Source: Hydractinia symbiolongicarpus
Lineage: Eukaryota > Cnidaria > Hydrozoa > Anthoathecata > Hydractiniidae
Length of the DNA stretch: 64,000 bases
Assembly: GCF_029227915.1 (NCBI RefSeq)
Contig: NC_079884.1
Span: forward strand, 7,936,001 to 8,000,000
Direction: 5' to 3'
In this document: piece after piece, positions 37,350-51,400 of the stretch
Layout: each line of letters starts with the position of its first letter
Position numbering within the stretch: position 1 is the stretch's first letter
Translations under genes and position numbers: made by a program
The notes under the pieces: generated by a model
Database searches by the model: none
Told to the model about the DNA's origin: nothing
What the model saw: only the letters and a program-made list of their open reading frames with translations

Positions 37350-38057
37350 ATGTTATACTAAATGTGGTTATATAGTTAGGTTATACTGGATGTGGTTATA
37401 TAGTTAGGTTATACTGGATGTGGTTATATAGTTAGATTATACTGGATGTGGTTATATAGTTAGGTTATACTGGATGTGGTTATATAGTTAGATTATACTG
37501 GATGTGGTTATATAGTTAGATTATACTGGATGTGGTTATATAGTGAGATTATACTGGATGTGGTTATATAGTCAGGTTATGCTGGATGTAGTTTTATAGT
37601 TAGGTTATCCTGCATGTGGTTATATAGTTAGGTTATACTGGATGTGGTTATATAGTTAGGTTATACTGGATGTGGTTATATAGTGAGATTATACTGGATG
37701 TGGTTATATAGTCAGGTTATGCTGGATGTAGTTTTATAGTTAGGTTATCCTGCATGTGGTTATATAGTTAGGTTATACTGGATGTGGTTATATAGTTAGG
37801 TTATACTGGATGTGGTTATATAGTTAGATTATGCTGGATGTGGTTATTTAGTTAGATTATACTGAATGTGGTTACATAGTTAGATTATACTGGATGTAGT
37901 TATATAGTTAGGTTATACTGGATGTGGTTATATAGTTAGATTATACTGGATGTGATTATATAGTTAGATTATACTGGATGTGGTTATATAGTTAGGTTAT
38001 ACTGGATGTGGTTAAATAGTTAGGTTACACTAAATGTGGTTATATGTTTAGGTTATA
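37350..38057. repeat. 28-bp minisatellite, about 25 copies
   Basis: Consensus GTTATACTGGATGTGGTTATATAGTTAG repeated head to tail. A run of variants (GTGAG, then GTCAGGTTATGC, then TTTTATAG, then ATCCTGCATG) appears twice, at about 37540-37630 and 37680-37770, giving a higher-order period of 140 bp consistent with unequal crossing-over. Confidence 0.92.
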
Positions 38058-38508
38058 TTGGACTGATTGGTGCTTTAAAGTAACTATCCACCTTTTGTAT
38101 CCAGCATAATCAATCAGTCATAGTTTTGTACCTTTCATACGAAATTAAACTCAGAGAAGTACTAGTTTCATGGGATTTGCTTGGCTTTTGAATACATGTT
38201 CCTAGTTGGGCCATATCAACTTGGTTTCCATAACAATTAGTCATTGTTATGAGGCTTTCGTGCAGAGCAACATTACTTTTACAACATTTGGTGTGTCATT
38301 TGTTTTGTACAACATGTGTTTCCAAAAAAACCTGTAATGGTGACTGTTGTTCAGTTTAAAAACTTTTATGTAATAGAAACCAACCTTAAACATGCAGTGA
38401 TCAAGATACTGGTAATGAGTTGCCATGCTATATAAAGCAGTGAAATAGACAAGAAACATGTATTAACTTGTTGAATATTCTAAACAAGACGTATGATGTA
38501 CGCAAAAT

Positions 38509-38703
38509 TTTGATGTCACTATCATGTTCAGCATACTTTTTTTGTTAACTTTGCCAAATTTTGTCGAAAATAAAGTAATTTTAATTTTTGGTCCAATTTT
38601 GGCCTAAAATAACAATTAGGTGACAAAAATCAAAATTATGATGTCACTATTATGTTCAGCATAATTTTTTTGTTAACTGTGCCAAATTTTGTCGAAAACA
38701 AAT
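38509..38703. repeat. Direct duplication of ~64 bp
   Basis: TGATGTCACTATCATGTTCAG and the following ~45 bases at 38509-38572 recur with few changes at 38638-38703, separated by ~65 bp. Confidence 0.75.
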
Positions 38704-41700
38704 ACCAAATTTGGCCGATGACTTTTAAGTACTTAGAGAGTTTAGGTATGAAGTTTAAATTTGTGACGTTGCAATTGACCATTTGGTTAGTTAGTTACGA
38801 GTTGGAAACACATCCTCGCAGGCGAGATAGTAAAAAGAAAAAAAAAGTAAAAATAGTTACCAAGATGAGATTCGAACACATGACTACTCCCGTGTCGGTG
38901 CTCAGAGAGGCAAAAATTTCTATTCTTGTAGGACACATTTGCGTTTTAATACAAGCTCACGAGCTTGTAATAAAAACCAAACTATATGATGTTGTTAGAG
39001 AAAGTTACGAAACATGTTGATTTAATAAAGCTCCATCAAGATAACGTAATATCAACTTGGACAGATCACCTATCAACAGACATAAAAAAAATTACGAAAT
39101 CGTGTCAATCAACAAACAAATAAAAGTGTTTTGATTTCTTACAACTGTTAGTAGCGAGATGACTTGTGATAAGAAAACATTCAAATAAGAAGAAGTATTT
39201 TAGATAAGAATGTGTGAATTGACTTGTGTTGAAAGTATACTCTTGTATTGATGTTGAGGCTGGAAAGTTACAGTAATTATAACAATGATAAAAAGGTTAA
39301 ATTGAGAAATATTTTTCAAATTATGATAATGTTTCTGCTGTCAAGTGTGCTGTTCTACTTTACTACATCATACCGCAAGAAAGAAACGATAGGAAGCAAC
39401 AGGAATGATTTCTTACAGTCCTTTAAATTGAAGGATTTAATTTTGTAAAAATGAAAAAAGAACGAGGTTTGTTTCTTTGGAACTATCATCATTTAGAGTA
39501 TCGGTGTCTTTCAGTATGGAACGTCTACTCTATCCCCCTGAAAACTGTATTAAAAATGGCTGTTTTTCTTATTTTCTTTTTTTTTCAATGCAGTACTGCA
39601 AACTCAAGAGTAACATTTATGTACTTTGTTGTCAACATGATTACCTGTTGCTTGGCAAAATATGTAAGTTTTTTCGCGGTGGCAACACTTTGTACTTTCC
39701 CTGAAGAGTAACTCAAAGTTAAATCTCTTAAACAATCAGAAACACATAAAAAACAAGCGATACTAATACCTACAACGTGAAACGACGTAAAGCACGTACC
39801 CTGGATGTTGTGATATTCTTCTTGGCGCAGATAGAGATGGTATAGCAAGTAAAATGCTTTTTCAGTTTTTTGTTTAAGATTTTAGGACTTTTAAAGCTAG
39901 TCAGAGGTGTAATGGCGCTGCCAGCTCTAAACTGAACTACTTAGAAGACTTTTATTTCCAAACTGGCGAGATTAATTTTTAGGGCACAACACAAAGTTTG
40001 CTTTTGTAGCTTAATTTAGTTTAATATTCCTGTGCGTAGGATCTTATGCCAAAGACCTTGGAAATGCGTTGTGTGGATTGAAATGCGGTAAAACGATGTC
40101 GTTGTTTGCTATAGACGTTATTGTGCTGTTAGTCTTGCAGTTGATGGCGGAAAGAGTCAAAGTGCAGAGTTAAGAAACATTCTTTCCGTCGTATTTCCTA
40201 TAAAATTCTTATAAAACGACAAAAAAAAATTTCTTCATTTAGCCTTTTTAGAAAGTTCAAAAGTTGTTTTTAAACTGGTTTTCAGGGGCACCAAATTGAA
40301 GAAGAAATTCTATTTTAAATTTTGATAAATTTAACGAAACATTCTCATCCCCAGTATCTTGTTTGCTTTTCCAGTCCAAAATCTCTACGAGGTTCGTATA
40401 ATCAGTATTATAAAACAGTTTGGAATGGAGGCCAGATATAAAACCAGATATAATCACTGAACGTTCATTGTGAAAGAGATTTTTCAAAACTAAATTGGCT
40501 GCGCATGCTCTTTACTTAAAAACACACTATTTTTATTATGTGGAGGACGGCATTTTCCAAAGGGTAGAGATGGATTGATGGCGGCGTTCATTCTAAGGCG
40601 GCATTTTAAAAAGTCTGAAAACATGAACATACTGAACGATTTATACTTCAACTATTATGCGCATTGACTTGCTCAGAAATGTGAAATAAAAAAAGTAGAA
40701 CTAACACAACGCAAAATGGCGGCGATGTGTTTCTATATCAGATGAGCGGTTAGTGATTTTGAGAGATACTGTTTTTTATTTACAGGAATTACTTAATATA
40801 TTTTTCTTTTACCAGAACCAGTAAACTAAACATTCCAACCTATTGTTCTTATAGTAACCAAAGTATCGCCTTTGTTCTGTTAAAAAACATGCAAAAAACA
40901 AGTACAACATTATAGCAATCTCACCATAACGTCAAATTTTTTTACATTTTTATTTCTCGTATATGTCACTCGCCCAAAGACTCGTTGAATATGTAAACAA
41001 GAACATAAAAGACTCAAAAAATATTTCCGATTTTTTTCCCGGCACTGTGCGATAGCTACTACATATAAACAAACATGTATTCTTTACACTCTGCATTTAA
41101 ATTCGTCATGTGACAACCTTGTTACCAAGACATTTTTCCGTTTTGATTTGATAGCGAAGAAATTATTGGATGCTACGTAATAGAGGCTCAGGGGTCAGGA
41201 ACCCCCTTTGGACGAGGATGGACCTTGTGACCAACTAGTACCAAGGCGTTGCTCATGTTTTGTAAAAAGCTCTGGAAACGAGGTTGATTTTAGTGCTGAG
41301 GTCGTTATATTAAAAAGTAGCAACGGTGTTGTTATGTTGTTTTATTAAATATTGTCCATTTCGTCAAAACCATTATGATTTTAGTAACAGGATAAGTAGG
41401 CGATTTTTTTTAATTTGATCGCGTTTTAATTTTCAATGTAAACAACTTATCTTTTTTACGTTGTTGTTTTTTTCTGATGTGAAACAAATATTTAAAAATT
41501 AAAATATAAAAAAACTTTAAATGTGCTAAACTTTTATGTCAATTTGTTATGCAGTAAAGTTAGTAACATCTACAAAGATACACAAAGTTAACATATTTCT
41601 TCAATACTTTCGTAAGTTTTAACATCTTTCTGGGAAACAAGGTAAAAAAATAAATGTCTAGTACGTGTCGTACGACCTCTGTTATTTATTTTATTTTATT

Positions 41701-42309
41701 ATGTGATACACAACAATCGAGCAACCCGAACGATTTTGACTTTTCGTACGGCTAGTGCTTTTGTTTTCTTTACTTTTTCGTATTAAGCGGCCCTATGTTG
41801 ACGAAAAGGCGGGAAAGCAATAATTCAAATAGGGCCGCTTATCAATTTTGTTTTACATAATTTTGTCGCAATAAAACCATAATTAGAAAATGATGTTTTT
41901 GTAATTAACGAGTAAAATAAAAATAGCGTCTGCCTAAACTGGAATTCTGTTGCACTACCTTTGCGGATAAATTATATTTCCAGTCAATCCGCTCAGAATA
42001 TCCAACTTAATTAAAAAAACAATTTTTTTAACAGGTCACACCTCCAGACGCATACGAATGAGTATATATAAAAAATATTTAGCTCTGTATAAAAAGTTTT
42101 GTTATTAAAAAATAGATATTAAAAATGTATATTATATATTAAATATTTATATTTAGTCTGAAGTCGGCCTAGTAATCTTTGACGACATTAGATCCCTATT
42201 TATTTACAACTTAATAAAAATTAACATGTATATAATAAAGAAAAATAGTCTGGGTACATTCTATTACGGCCAACTTATGAAATGACCTGGAATAAACATG
42301 TCGGAATTC

Positions 42310-42443
42310 TCTGTGTGTATATGTCTTGATTATTCAGCTATATATCGTAACACATAGTTTTTTGCATTTAACAATATGTGTGTGTATATGTCTTGATTAT
42401 TCAGCTATATATCGTGACACATAGTTTTTTGCATTTAACAATA
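42310..42443. repeat. Tandem duplication of ~67 bp
   Basis: Two adjacent copies running from TGTGTATATGTCTTGATT to TTTTGCATTTAACAATA, differing at very few positions (ATCGTAACAC against ATCGTGACAC). A recent local duplication. Confidence 0.85.
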
Positions 42444-43099
42444 GCAAATACACAACCTTCGTTAAATAATTGTTAATAAATATTTATCTTGAGACATCGT
42501 TTGGATTTTAGTTCAAGTCATTAAAATAATAATTTCAGTGATGTTTATTTACCCCGCAAGAAAGTAAGTACTACGCACAATATACATTCATAATTATATA
42601 TGCAACAGTTTATAAGCTACAGAAGGCCAGAAAACCTCATCTGGCAGCAATCACTTAGACTGAAAAAAGTAGAGAAAAAGAGGGAAAAAACAATAAGGAT
42701 TACCATCACTAGTAGCCAACGATGGACTTTTTTCCATGCTATGGTATAAGGAGACCCTACTGTAGTTGGTGCCTGCTGAAAACAACATTTTGGAAACTCT
42801 TTGCTAACCCTTTAGATTGGCTACATTCCAGTCTATATTTTAGGACTACGTTATGGAAATGCATTGAAAAATGACGAAAATATACTAATAAATTTTGTAG
42901 CTATGAGACAGCCATGTTTGGTTCAGTGGACCCTTTCCATGTTTAATATATATTTCTTTGCATCCTCCTTCCCTTTCACCTCCATACCACCCCCTATTGA
43001 CTACGCTTCTGTGTATTGTGAAAGTCACGATTGGTATCTACTAGCAATAGCGTACGAGCCTCCTTACATTTGTTACACTATTGTACTTTAGAGAAATAA

Positions 43100-43384
43100 A
43101 GCGGGAGGATTTTTTCGCGAATTTTGCGGGGATTTTTGCACTGTTTTTTCAATTTTAATGGCCGCGAAATATGTCAACGCATTTAATTCACAAATTTTGT
43201 GGATAGTTACAATTTGTTAAACGTTAAAGATTCTGAGAATAATTTTCGTAGCCCTTTAATGCTTTTGAATTTGTGTAGCGATTTATACTGACAAAAGTTT
43301 TTTTATGCTCAATTTGCAAAAATTTATTCCAATTTTTTTTTTAACTCGCGAAAATTAATCCTCGCTAAAAGTAGCTCCCTTAAG
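43100..43384. mobile_element. MITE-like element related to 33629-33938
   Basis: Left side GCGGGAGGATTTTTTCGCG, right side CGCGAAAATTAATCCTCGC, then GCTCCCTTAAG. Inverted, gene-less and of similar size to the 33629 copy. Confidence 0.5.
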
Positions 43385-45486
43385 ATAGGTGGCATTGGTG
43401 ATAACAACAGTTAGATAAACACTTATATGTTATCCTCTCAGATTATCAAAGTATTTCTTGCATAATAAGCGAAATACGTGGAGTTGTGTCGCCAAGAAGA
43501 AACGTCTTAAGAGCTTCGTCTCCTGTAAAAAAAACTCAATTGAATGCTGAACAATCTGATACGTGTTTATAGAATGCTAGCCGTAATCCCGTGGAAAAAT
43601 CCACGGGTTTACCTGTCCTTTTTATACCGCATTGTGTGCGTCTCGCTACTTGCGCAGCTAATCTACCATTTTGCGTGACGGACATATACGGGTATTTTAA
43701 TATAGATATGATGGCTCTAAAAAATGTTGACATTTCTAACTTAAAAATAAGATCATTATTAAATTAGGTCAAGATATCATCAGTAGTTAGTACACATGAC
43801 AAAAATTTTTGCAACTTTGCAAGATATTTAAAAAATAAATTTATGAAAACAATCATTATTACATTTCAATAATGACGTCATACGGCTAGAATAGAAATCT
43901 GCAAATAAATATCGAAAACAAAAAATTTAAAAAAAGTTTCCAAAATATAAAAATATTATTTTTCATCTTAGGTCCCTATAATTTATAAGGTCCCTATAAT
44001 CACTGCAATGTCTGGAATTAGGGAGAGTTGAAAAGTTTATGCAAATATTCTTATATAGTTTTTATTATTATTATTACTATCTATGTTTTAGAAAGTGTTT
44101 ATAAGGACCCATTGGATTTTAATATATTTTGAAAATTGTACTTATTTTTGAATGGTTATCCTCTGTATATATTCTTAAATAATAATAATTCTATTCTTTT
44201 CTATCTATCGGCGAGTAAACATGTTTTCTTAGCTGTTTTAAATTGTTAAAAATAGACATGCGCAAAAATATTTCTAGCTAGTGAAGTGATTTTATCTGTT
44301 ATAAAACAAAACATAATTTTGTCTAAAAAAGTATTAATTTAAACACCCATCTATATTTTGTGATTGACTGCTATAAAAACACGGATGTTATTCGATACAA
44401 TGGCAACGATAGTTCATAGATGAACACGAAGCGAAGACATTCATCATGAAAAGTAACTTTAATGTTCAAAGTTTAGATTTTATTAATTTTTATTAATTTG
44501 TTCTTCATTTTTATCTTTTTTTTACTTGTAAAATTTGACTTTTAAGAGTGTCTCACAGTAATGTGTTTTTAAGAGGGTATTCGTAACATCTCGTAGCATT
44601 TCAAAACTCTCTGCATCAGTTGGAAAGAAGTGTCACAGAAAAAGTGTTTAGGAAGGGTATCTATGACTTAACAATGCAACTTCACAACCAATCCACTTTG
44701 CGCTAAAACAAAAAAGAACTTTGAGAAGTACTTTTCAATAAACATCTAACAAATGTTTTATGTTAGGACCTTATGTGTGTTTGAGTTGGATCCACCATGA
44801 AGAGACACCATGTAAGCTACAAAGATGACGGAGACGTTAAGACGAGTGATGACACCCACTGAGAGTGATGTCAAAGCACCACCATTGTGATTGGGCGTGT
44901 AAAAAGAAAGATTTTTCCCGATCACCTTTTACGTGATTTTAGGCAAAAAAATCAGACATTGATATTTTGTCCGTAGAACTTAACCGCTATAATTCGACTT
45001 CGTAATATACCTTGCAGGGGTAAAAATAGGGCATACTTACATTATGTCTCATACGTTGTTTTTTGACAGGGAAAATGAGAAATATGAGTTGCCGTGTATT
45101 GTAAATATATTATAAAATTCTAATTATCTATCTTTTATTATGCTAGACTTACATGTCCTTTCTTTTAAAGATAGTGTAGTTTAAAGAATTTGATGGACTG
45201 AAACTTCGTTAAAAAGAATGTCCTGGGAACGAGGTTGAGTACAGGCTGTCGGTTTAATCGTACTGTTTTTATGTCCACTTTTTCTAAATTGTCTCATTAA
45301 ATCGTGCTTTCTGGTTTAGTAATTAAAATATAAATTATCTTTTTAAGTTCTTAGGCTGTGTCTGTCTAATCGCGTCATAAGATGAAAATTAAGTATTAAA
45401 AATTAATTCTTTTATCTTTACAAAATAGACTTCATAAAACTCAAAACAAGTTAGCAATTTCGCAGTTGCGATAGAAAGAGGTCAAG

Positions 45487-48400
45487 ATGACGGACCGCAA
45501 TGAAAACACCTTCTCTGTGTACGATTACTTGGTGTTTGCCGCCATGCTGCTCGTCTCAAGTATTATTGGAATTTACTTCGCCTGCGGAGGAAAACAGAAG
45601 AGTACAAAAGAATATCTTATGGCTGGTAGAGATATGTCCTGGTTCCCAATATTTGTTTCCCTCCTGGCGTCTTACTTGTCGGCCATCACGCTGTTAGGTG
45701 TTCCATCGGAAGTATACACATACGGTATCCAATACATAGTTTTAATTCTCTCTTACTTCATCTTGGTTGGTGTTGGAGCGTACATCTTCCTACCAATGTT
45801 TTATCACTTGCAGATTGTCAGTTCAAATGAGGTAAGCAACTCCGCCACGGAGAGCAGTTTTTTATTTAAAGACGCAATAAAACGCAATAAAACCTCCATT
45901 TGGAGGGTGTTTGGTGGCATACAGGTTTTAAAAAGCTAGTAAGAATCGAAAAACACAATCAGACTATATCGATGCTTCTGTAGATAAAACTAAAAGTACA
46001 ATTACACCAGGCAAATTCAGGCAGCATGGTGCCGCTAAGTCTTAAAGAAATAGAAAAATCATCAGACGGATGTACTAAGACTAACCAATATGCTTAGCAT
46101 GAAAAAATCCTCTAGCTATATCCTCGTCCCCTCGATGGTTATCTCAGAGATCTCTAAGACGAAAATGCTTTGAGTGTAAATATACTTGTAAACGTTCTGC
46201 TTTTAAAAAAACATGTGACTAACTTTTTACATTTTTTTTTTTTATTTACAAGGTTGTGAAACATTTTTATGAAAGATAAGATCTTGAATTCTACTGCGCA
46301 TGCGTTGATTAGCTGCAAATGAAACTAGAAGTGAAATTATTTAGCGTGACACACGCCACATTTTATCGTGACCACACCTATTAAAAATAAATATTAGAAA
46401 ATTATAAGAATGAAATAAACTTGATTTGGAGTTCAAAAGCATACTCACAAAAAATGTAAAATAGTATTTTACTTCCCACAACGACGTTCGCTTGAATGGT
46501 TTCACGACTACGTGATTGTTCACATGACAACAACCTCGTGCTTACACATTAAGGAAAGTTTTAAGTTAAAGTCCTGGAAACTAAATTGTTATGATTTAAT
46601 TTTCAAATACCGCCCTTATTTTTGCCACTATATTTAGTTTTTAGCCAGAAGGTTGTATATACCACTGCCGATGTATTCATCTGAAAAGGTGTTATGGCTT
46701 GAACACTTGAAAGTGACATCAACTTAATTTTTTTTAGTATTTGGAACGAAGATTTTCAGTTTGGGTGAGATTCTTAGGATGTGGACTTGTCAGTTTGCAA
46801 TATGTGAGTGATTTTAGCTTTTTTTTCAAAAAAATATTGGATACAAACCTTGGTTCTTTTTTATTTCCTAAATGATAAAACATTTGACTGCGTATAACTT
46901 CACGAAAAATTGTTCTAACTTTTTTAACTTCAAGTTAAAATGTAAGGCTTCGTTATTTTCGATCTGTTTGTTTCTTTATTTATTAGCCATTTTTTTGTTT
47001 AGATTTTGTACCTCGCTGTTGTCTTGTTTGCACCGAGTCTTGCGCTGGAAGCAGGTGAATTGTATCTCTGTAACGATAGCAAATTTAGAAGTTTACACGT
47101 TTTTTTAACTAGCTTCTAAGAGCATTTATCGCTCTGTATGTCCTTACAGCCATTCCACGATTGCTCCGCTTCACTGCGAAATTTGTATTGTGGATTCTTC
47201 TTACTGACTGTAACTTGTATCTCTCTACATCTTAGTTGCTGGCGTACCAATTGCCGCTACCATCATCTCAACTGGTGTGGTCTGTACTTTTTACACAACA
47301 TTGGTAAGAGATATTATTTAACAGTGGTAAACAAACCAACCAACCTCGAGCCCAGGGCCAGGATCGATGTTGCAAACAAACTTAATTTATTTTGCAGAAA
47401 AAGTACAGTAGAGAAAATTTTTCGTGTAATAATTACTTTAAAAATTTTTCGCGCTAAGATAAAATGAAGCGCTGCAATCCAATTTAATTGGTTATTTTAT
47501 TAATTATTATTTTATTAATTATTATTAAATTAGTCACAGACTAGTAATTATTATATAGGCTGTGACTAATTTGATAGCAAAAACATTTTATCGCACAGAA
47601 AAAAGAAAAGAAAAAGATAAATTCAATTTGACCTAAATTTATTTCAATGTTTATCATCTATAAATGTACAGTACCCATGCTCCGTCGTTCCGCACAAGAT
47701 TTGTCAGATAGTATATAGGTAGCATTTTACCACGATTTAGGGCGGTATGAAAGCCGTAATTTGGACGGATGTTTTTCAAGCCGGAGTTATGGTTGCAGGT
47801 TTAATTGTTGTCATGATCGTTGGCTTGACAGAATTAGGTGGATTCACTGAAGTTTTCAACAGAGCACAGGAGGGAGAAAGATTAAAAATTTTTGAGTGAG
47901 TTCTATTGTTGTTTTGCTGTTGAAATTTGAATTTTCATCAAACCATTTATTTAGGTAAATCGACTTTTGGCGGATTTTAATTAATAAAATTAAAAATTAG
48001 ACAACTCACTTTATCCTTGTTATTTATTTTCTTTTTTTTAGTTTCAATCCAGATCCAAGAGTACGAAATACATTTTGGACACTCTCCATCGGTGGGGCTT
48101 TCACAGCTATGCCGGTATGGACTGTATGTCAACCTGCAGTGCAAAGATTTCAAGCAGCAAAGACAATGAAAGAATCACGAAAGTATGACTTCTTCGTATG
48201 ACGTAATGATGACATAAGCGTAGTGGCAAGTGTATTGACTAAAAATATGCGAAGTTAAAAAGCAGGTTTTACAGCGCCTACTTTTTTTACAAGTACTTAT
48301 AAATAATGTGTCAAAAAGCGATACTTAGACTGCGATCTAATTGTACGCCATTAAAAGTACTTTTCAGCCGACAACATTTCAATCCCGGTACTCCTTTTAC

Positions 48401-51400
48401 GCTTTCTGAAATGTGGTGTGTGCGAAAGTAGTTTTTGTATTGATGCTACAAAGGGACATATCAATAAATCCTTTTCATAAATTGCAGGGCTCTTTTGATG
48501 AACATACCTGGATTAATTATTATTGTGTTGTTGTGTGTGATGGATGGCTTAGTCATCTATGGTGTGTATGCTGACTGTGACATCGGTACTTATGGAAGAA
48601 AGTTTGTCACAAGCAATGATCAAGTAGGAGTTGTTCTTATTTATTATATCTTTACTATTTTGTATCAACATTGTGAGCATTTTCCTGTAGGTATATCGAA
48701 TATATCTTGTATTTATTCAGTTTTAGCATTCGTCTTTTGTAAAACACAAACCTTTGTTCATTCTCCCTGAACGCATTTGAGATATCTGTTGTGGTGTATA
48801 ACAACCTCGTTCCCAGGGCTTTTTGTCTCTTTTTGAAACGTTCAAATGCCAAAAAAGTTTTAATATGCCCTGGGAACGAAGTTAGGTGTAGTATTGTTAT
48901 TTTAGGTTTTGCCTTACTTTATCATCCATAAATTGGGAAAATATCCAGGTGTTCCAGGAATCTTCACTTCCTGTCTCTTCAGTGGAGCTCTGAGGTATTA
49001 CCATTAGCGTTATTGTTTGTTTTTAAACTTGATAATTATTTTGTTGGTTTCATGTTCGATGTTACGATAAGAAGTGCCAAGAAGTTCTCACGATGCTTAT
49101 CAGCTGTCAAAAGGAGGAGGGAACTTATAACAACGACCAATTTCAACATTTTGAAAAAAATTTTGTAGTTCACTTTATCAATGTTTACACCAGATTTACT
49201 TGCACTAATAAAGCCATTACAATAATACAATTATAATTTTGAGGCCAAATGACTTAGAAATGAGGTGATGACGTCAGTTATTTTTCACCGCGTGGGTAAC
49301 TAGGGACAACATGGGGCTAAATTAAATAAGTTTCCCGAGCCTGGATCCCGAATTCGTTTTGGAATTGACGGGTTGATGACGTCATCAAAAAATCAAAGAA
49401 CCTTTAACCCCTAATATATCTGTAACCGTTCGTCAAAAGTACATGATCGTAAAGATTTTCTCGATCAGCGTTTAAGTTTTATACGATAAAGGCAACGGTA
49501 TACGTCAGCAAAATTTGTAAAGACTTATATTTCTTTATACGTTCAACAAAAACACATGATTCTATTCATCGGCATTTTAAGTTATACATATTACAGGCAA
49601 TGGGTAAAAAATCTTCTCCAATAGATTTTTGTATATGCACTACAGACGTTAGTAAAACTTCCAAAACTACCTATATTTTTTCCATTCTTCTTTTACCTAA
49701 GTGGATATTTCAAAGGACCTTATCGACTTTGTTAGATTATTTTGTTACTTCCAAACTCGTAAAACGTACTAATTTTTCTATTTTTCTAAATTTTCGAATG
49801 TTCGAGGTCCCTGATGTAGATTATTTTGTAATTCCAATATGCTAGAAAGTGCGACTAGCGCATTCTGAACGATTTGTGCTCCAACCTATGCGTCTGTAAA
49901 AATGGAAGATACTGACTATCGGCTCCCAAATATCAGCGTGTTGATGCTTTTTGATAAATGGCCGTAAAAGATCCCTTGTCTCAATATTTCAACGGAGATT
50001 GCAGCTTTAAAAAGTATTTATATATAAAATATACAAAACATTTTTAGCACTGCTTCCTCTGGTATGAATTCAATCTCAGCAGTCATGTTGGAAGATATTG
50101 TAAAGAAGATAAAACCTGATATCAATGATGCTTCTGCTACACTTGTATCGAAAATAATTGGTAAGAATTGCTCATGCATAAAAAATTTTATCTGTGGATA
50201 TACATAACTAGTCTTTTAATCTTTTTTGTTAGTATTATTTCTGCACGAGTACATTTTTATAATAGCCTGCTCACTTGGTGTCCTGGTTATTGGTCTAGCA
50301 TTTTTGGTCTCCATTTTTGGAACTATGGTTCTACAGGTGAGTAAGACATGATTCAATAACAAACCTTAGAAAATGGAATTCGTGCTATGTGTAACCTCCA
50401 CATGTTATATATATATATATATGTGTGTTACTTACTACTGAAGTGGTAAACTGGTAACTACAATGTGGTGATGATGTACTGATCTTAACTTCTTTTTAGC
50501 TTGCGTACAGTATCTTCGGCATCTTGGGCGGCCCATACTTAGGACTCTTTTTCTTAGGCATGATGGTACCATGGGCCAATTCTGTGGTATGGTTTCAATA
50601 TTGTCTGAATACTGTTAAAATTAGTTGCTAATACAAAATCTACCTTTGGTGGCTACTACTTTATTAACCGCGATCCCAGGGCCAGTAGCGTTTTTATAAG
50701 TATCAAAAAACATTATATTCCCTGGGTTTGTGACTTGATAAAGAGGTTAATGCTTATCATGCAAAATTCCGACTAATTTTTTCGTTTACGTATTGTTTTC
50801 TTTTGACATGATTGGCTAGTCATGATTTATGTCTACATTTTCTATTTAGGGAGCGTTTTGCGGTGCATTTTTGGGCGTGTCCAGTACATTGTGGCTAGCT
50901 ATTGGTGCAATTATGCATCCGCCCAATAAACATGCAGCAGTTGTTAAGGTAACAGGATGTAAAGAATTCCATTCAAATACGACCTTCACTAATACAACAA
51001 TTTCTCCATTGATGAACGGGACGGGTATCATTCGACCATCATTGGATTTCAAACCATCAGAGTAAGTACCAGTCTATACGCAGTTGGTTAGGATATAATA
51101 AACCTTATTAATATCAGCATTACATTGTCATTTTTCTTTTTTTTTTTTGGCGCTGTATCTTATGCCGTACATCTTCCATAGATCTAATTATGCACTGGCA
51201 CAAGAGGTCACAATATAGCAATGTAATGATGGCTTTTTTGTGTTAAGCTACTGTCACTTTGTTTGTACTTTATTTTTAGCAACGCATTATCCTCTTGGTA
51301 TTCGATTTCTTACCTATGGTATGCAGCAATCGGAGTCAGTTTCACCTTTGTTGCCGGATGCATATTCAGTTTGATCTACAGAGGTATTTAGGCTAGGAGA

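Larger units (their letters stand above)
38058..45486. other. Non-coding interval of about 7.4 kb
   Basis: No gene recognised. Contents: a direct duplication (about 38509-38572 and 38638-38703), MITE-like ends near 41189-41290 that resemble the 25500-25544 terminus (GGCTCAGGGG, GGACGAGG), a tandem duplication at 42310-42443, the MITE-like element at 43100-43384, and a 20-bp palindrome at 43588-43607. The open frame at 43536-43733 overlaps the palindrome repeat and is not credible. Confidence 0.45.

Noticed and set aside
38652-39020. 122-aa frame and a B-box-like GTTCGAATC on the minus strand near 38870
   Set aside because: The frame spans a local duplication and has no domain. The B-box-like motif lacks a matching A box at the right distance.
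43536-43733. 65-aa minus-strand frame
   Set aside because: Overlaps the palindromic repeat; no start context or exon neighbours.
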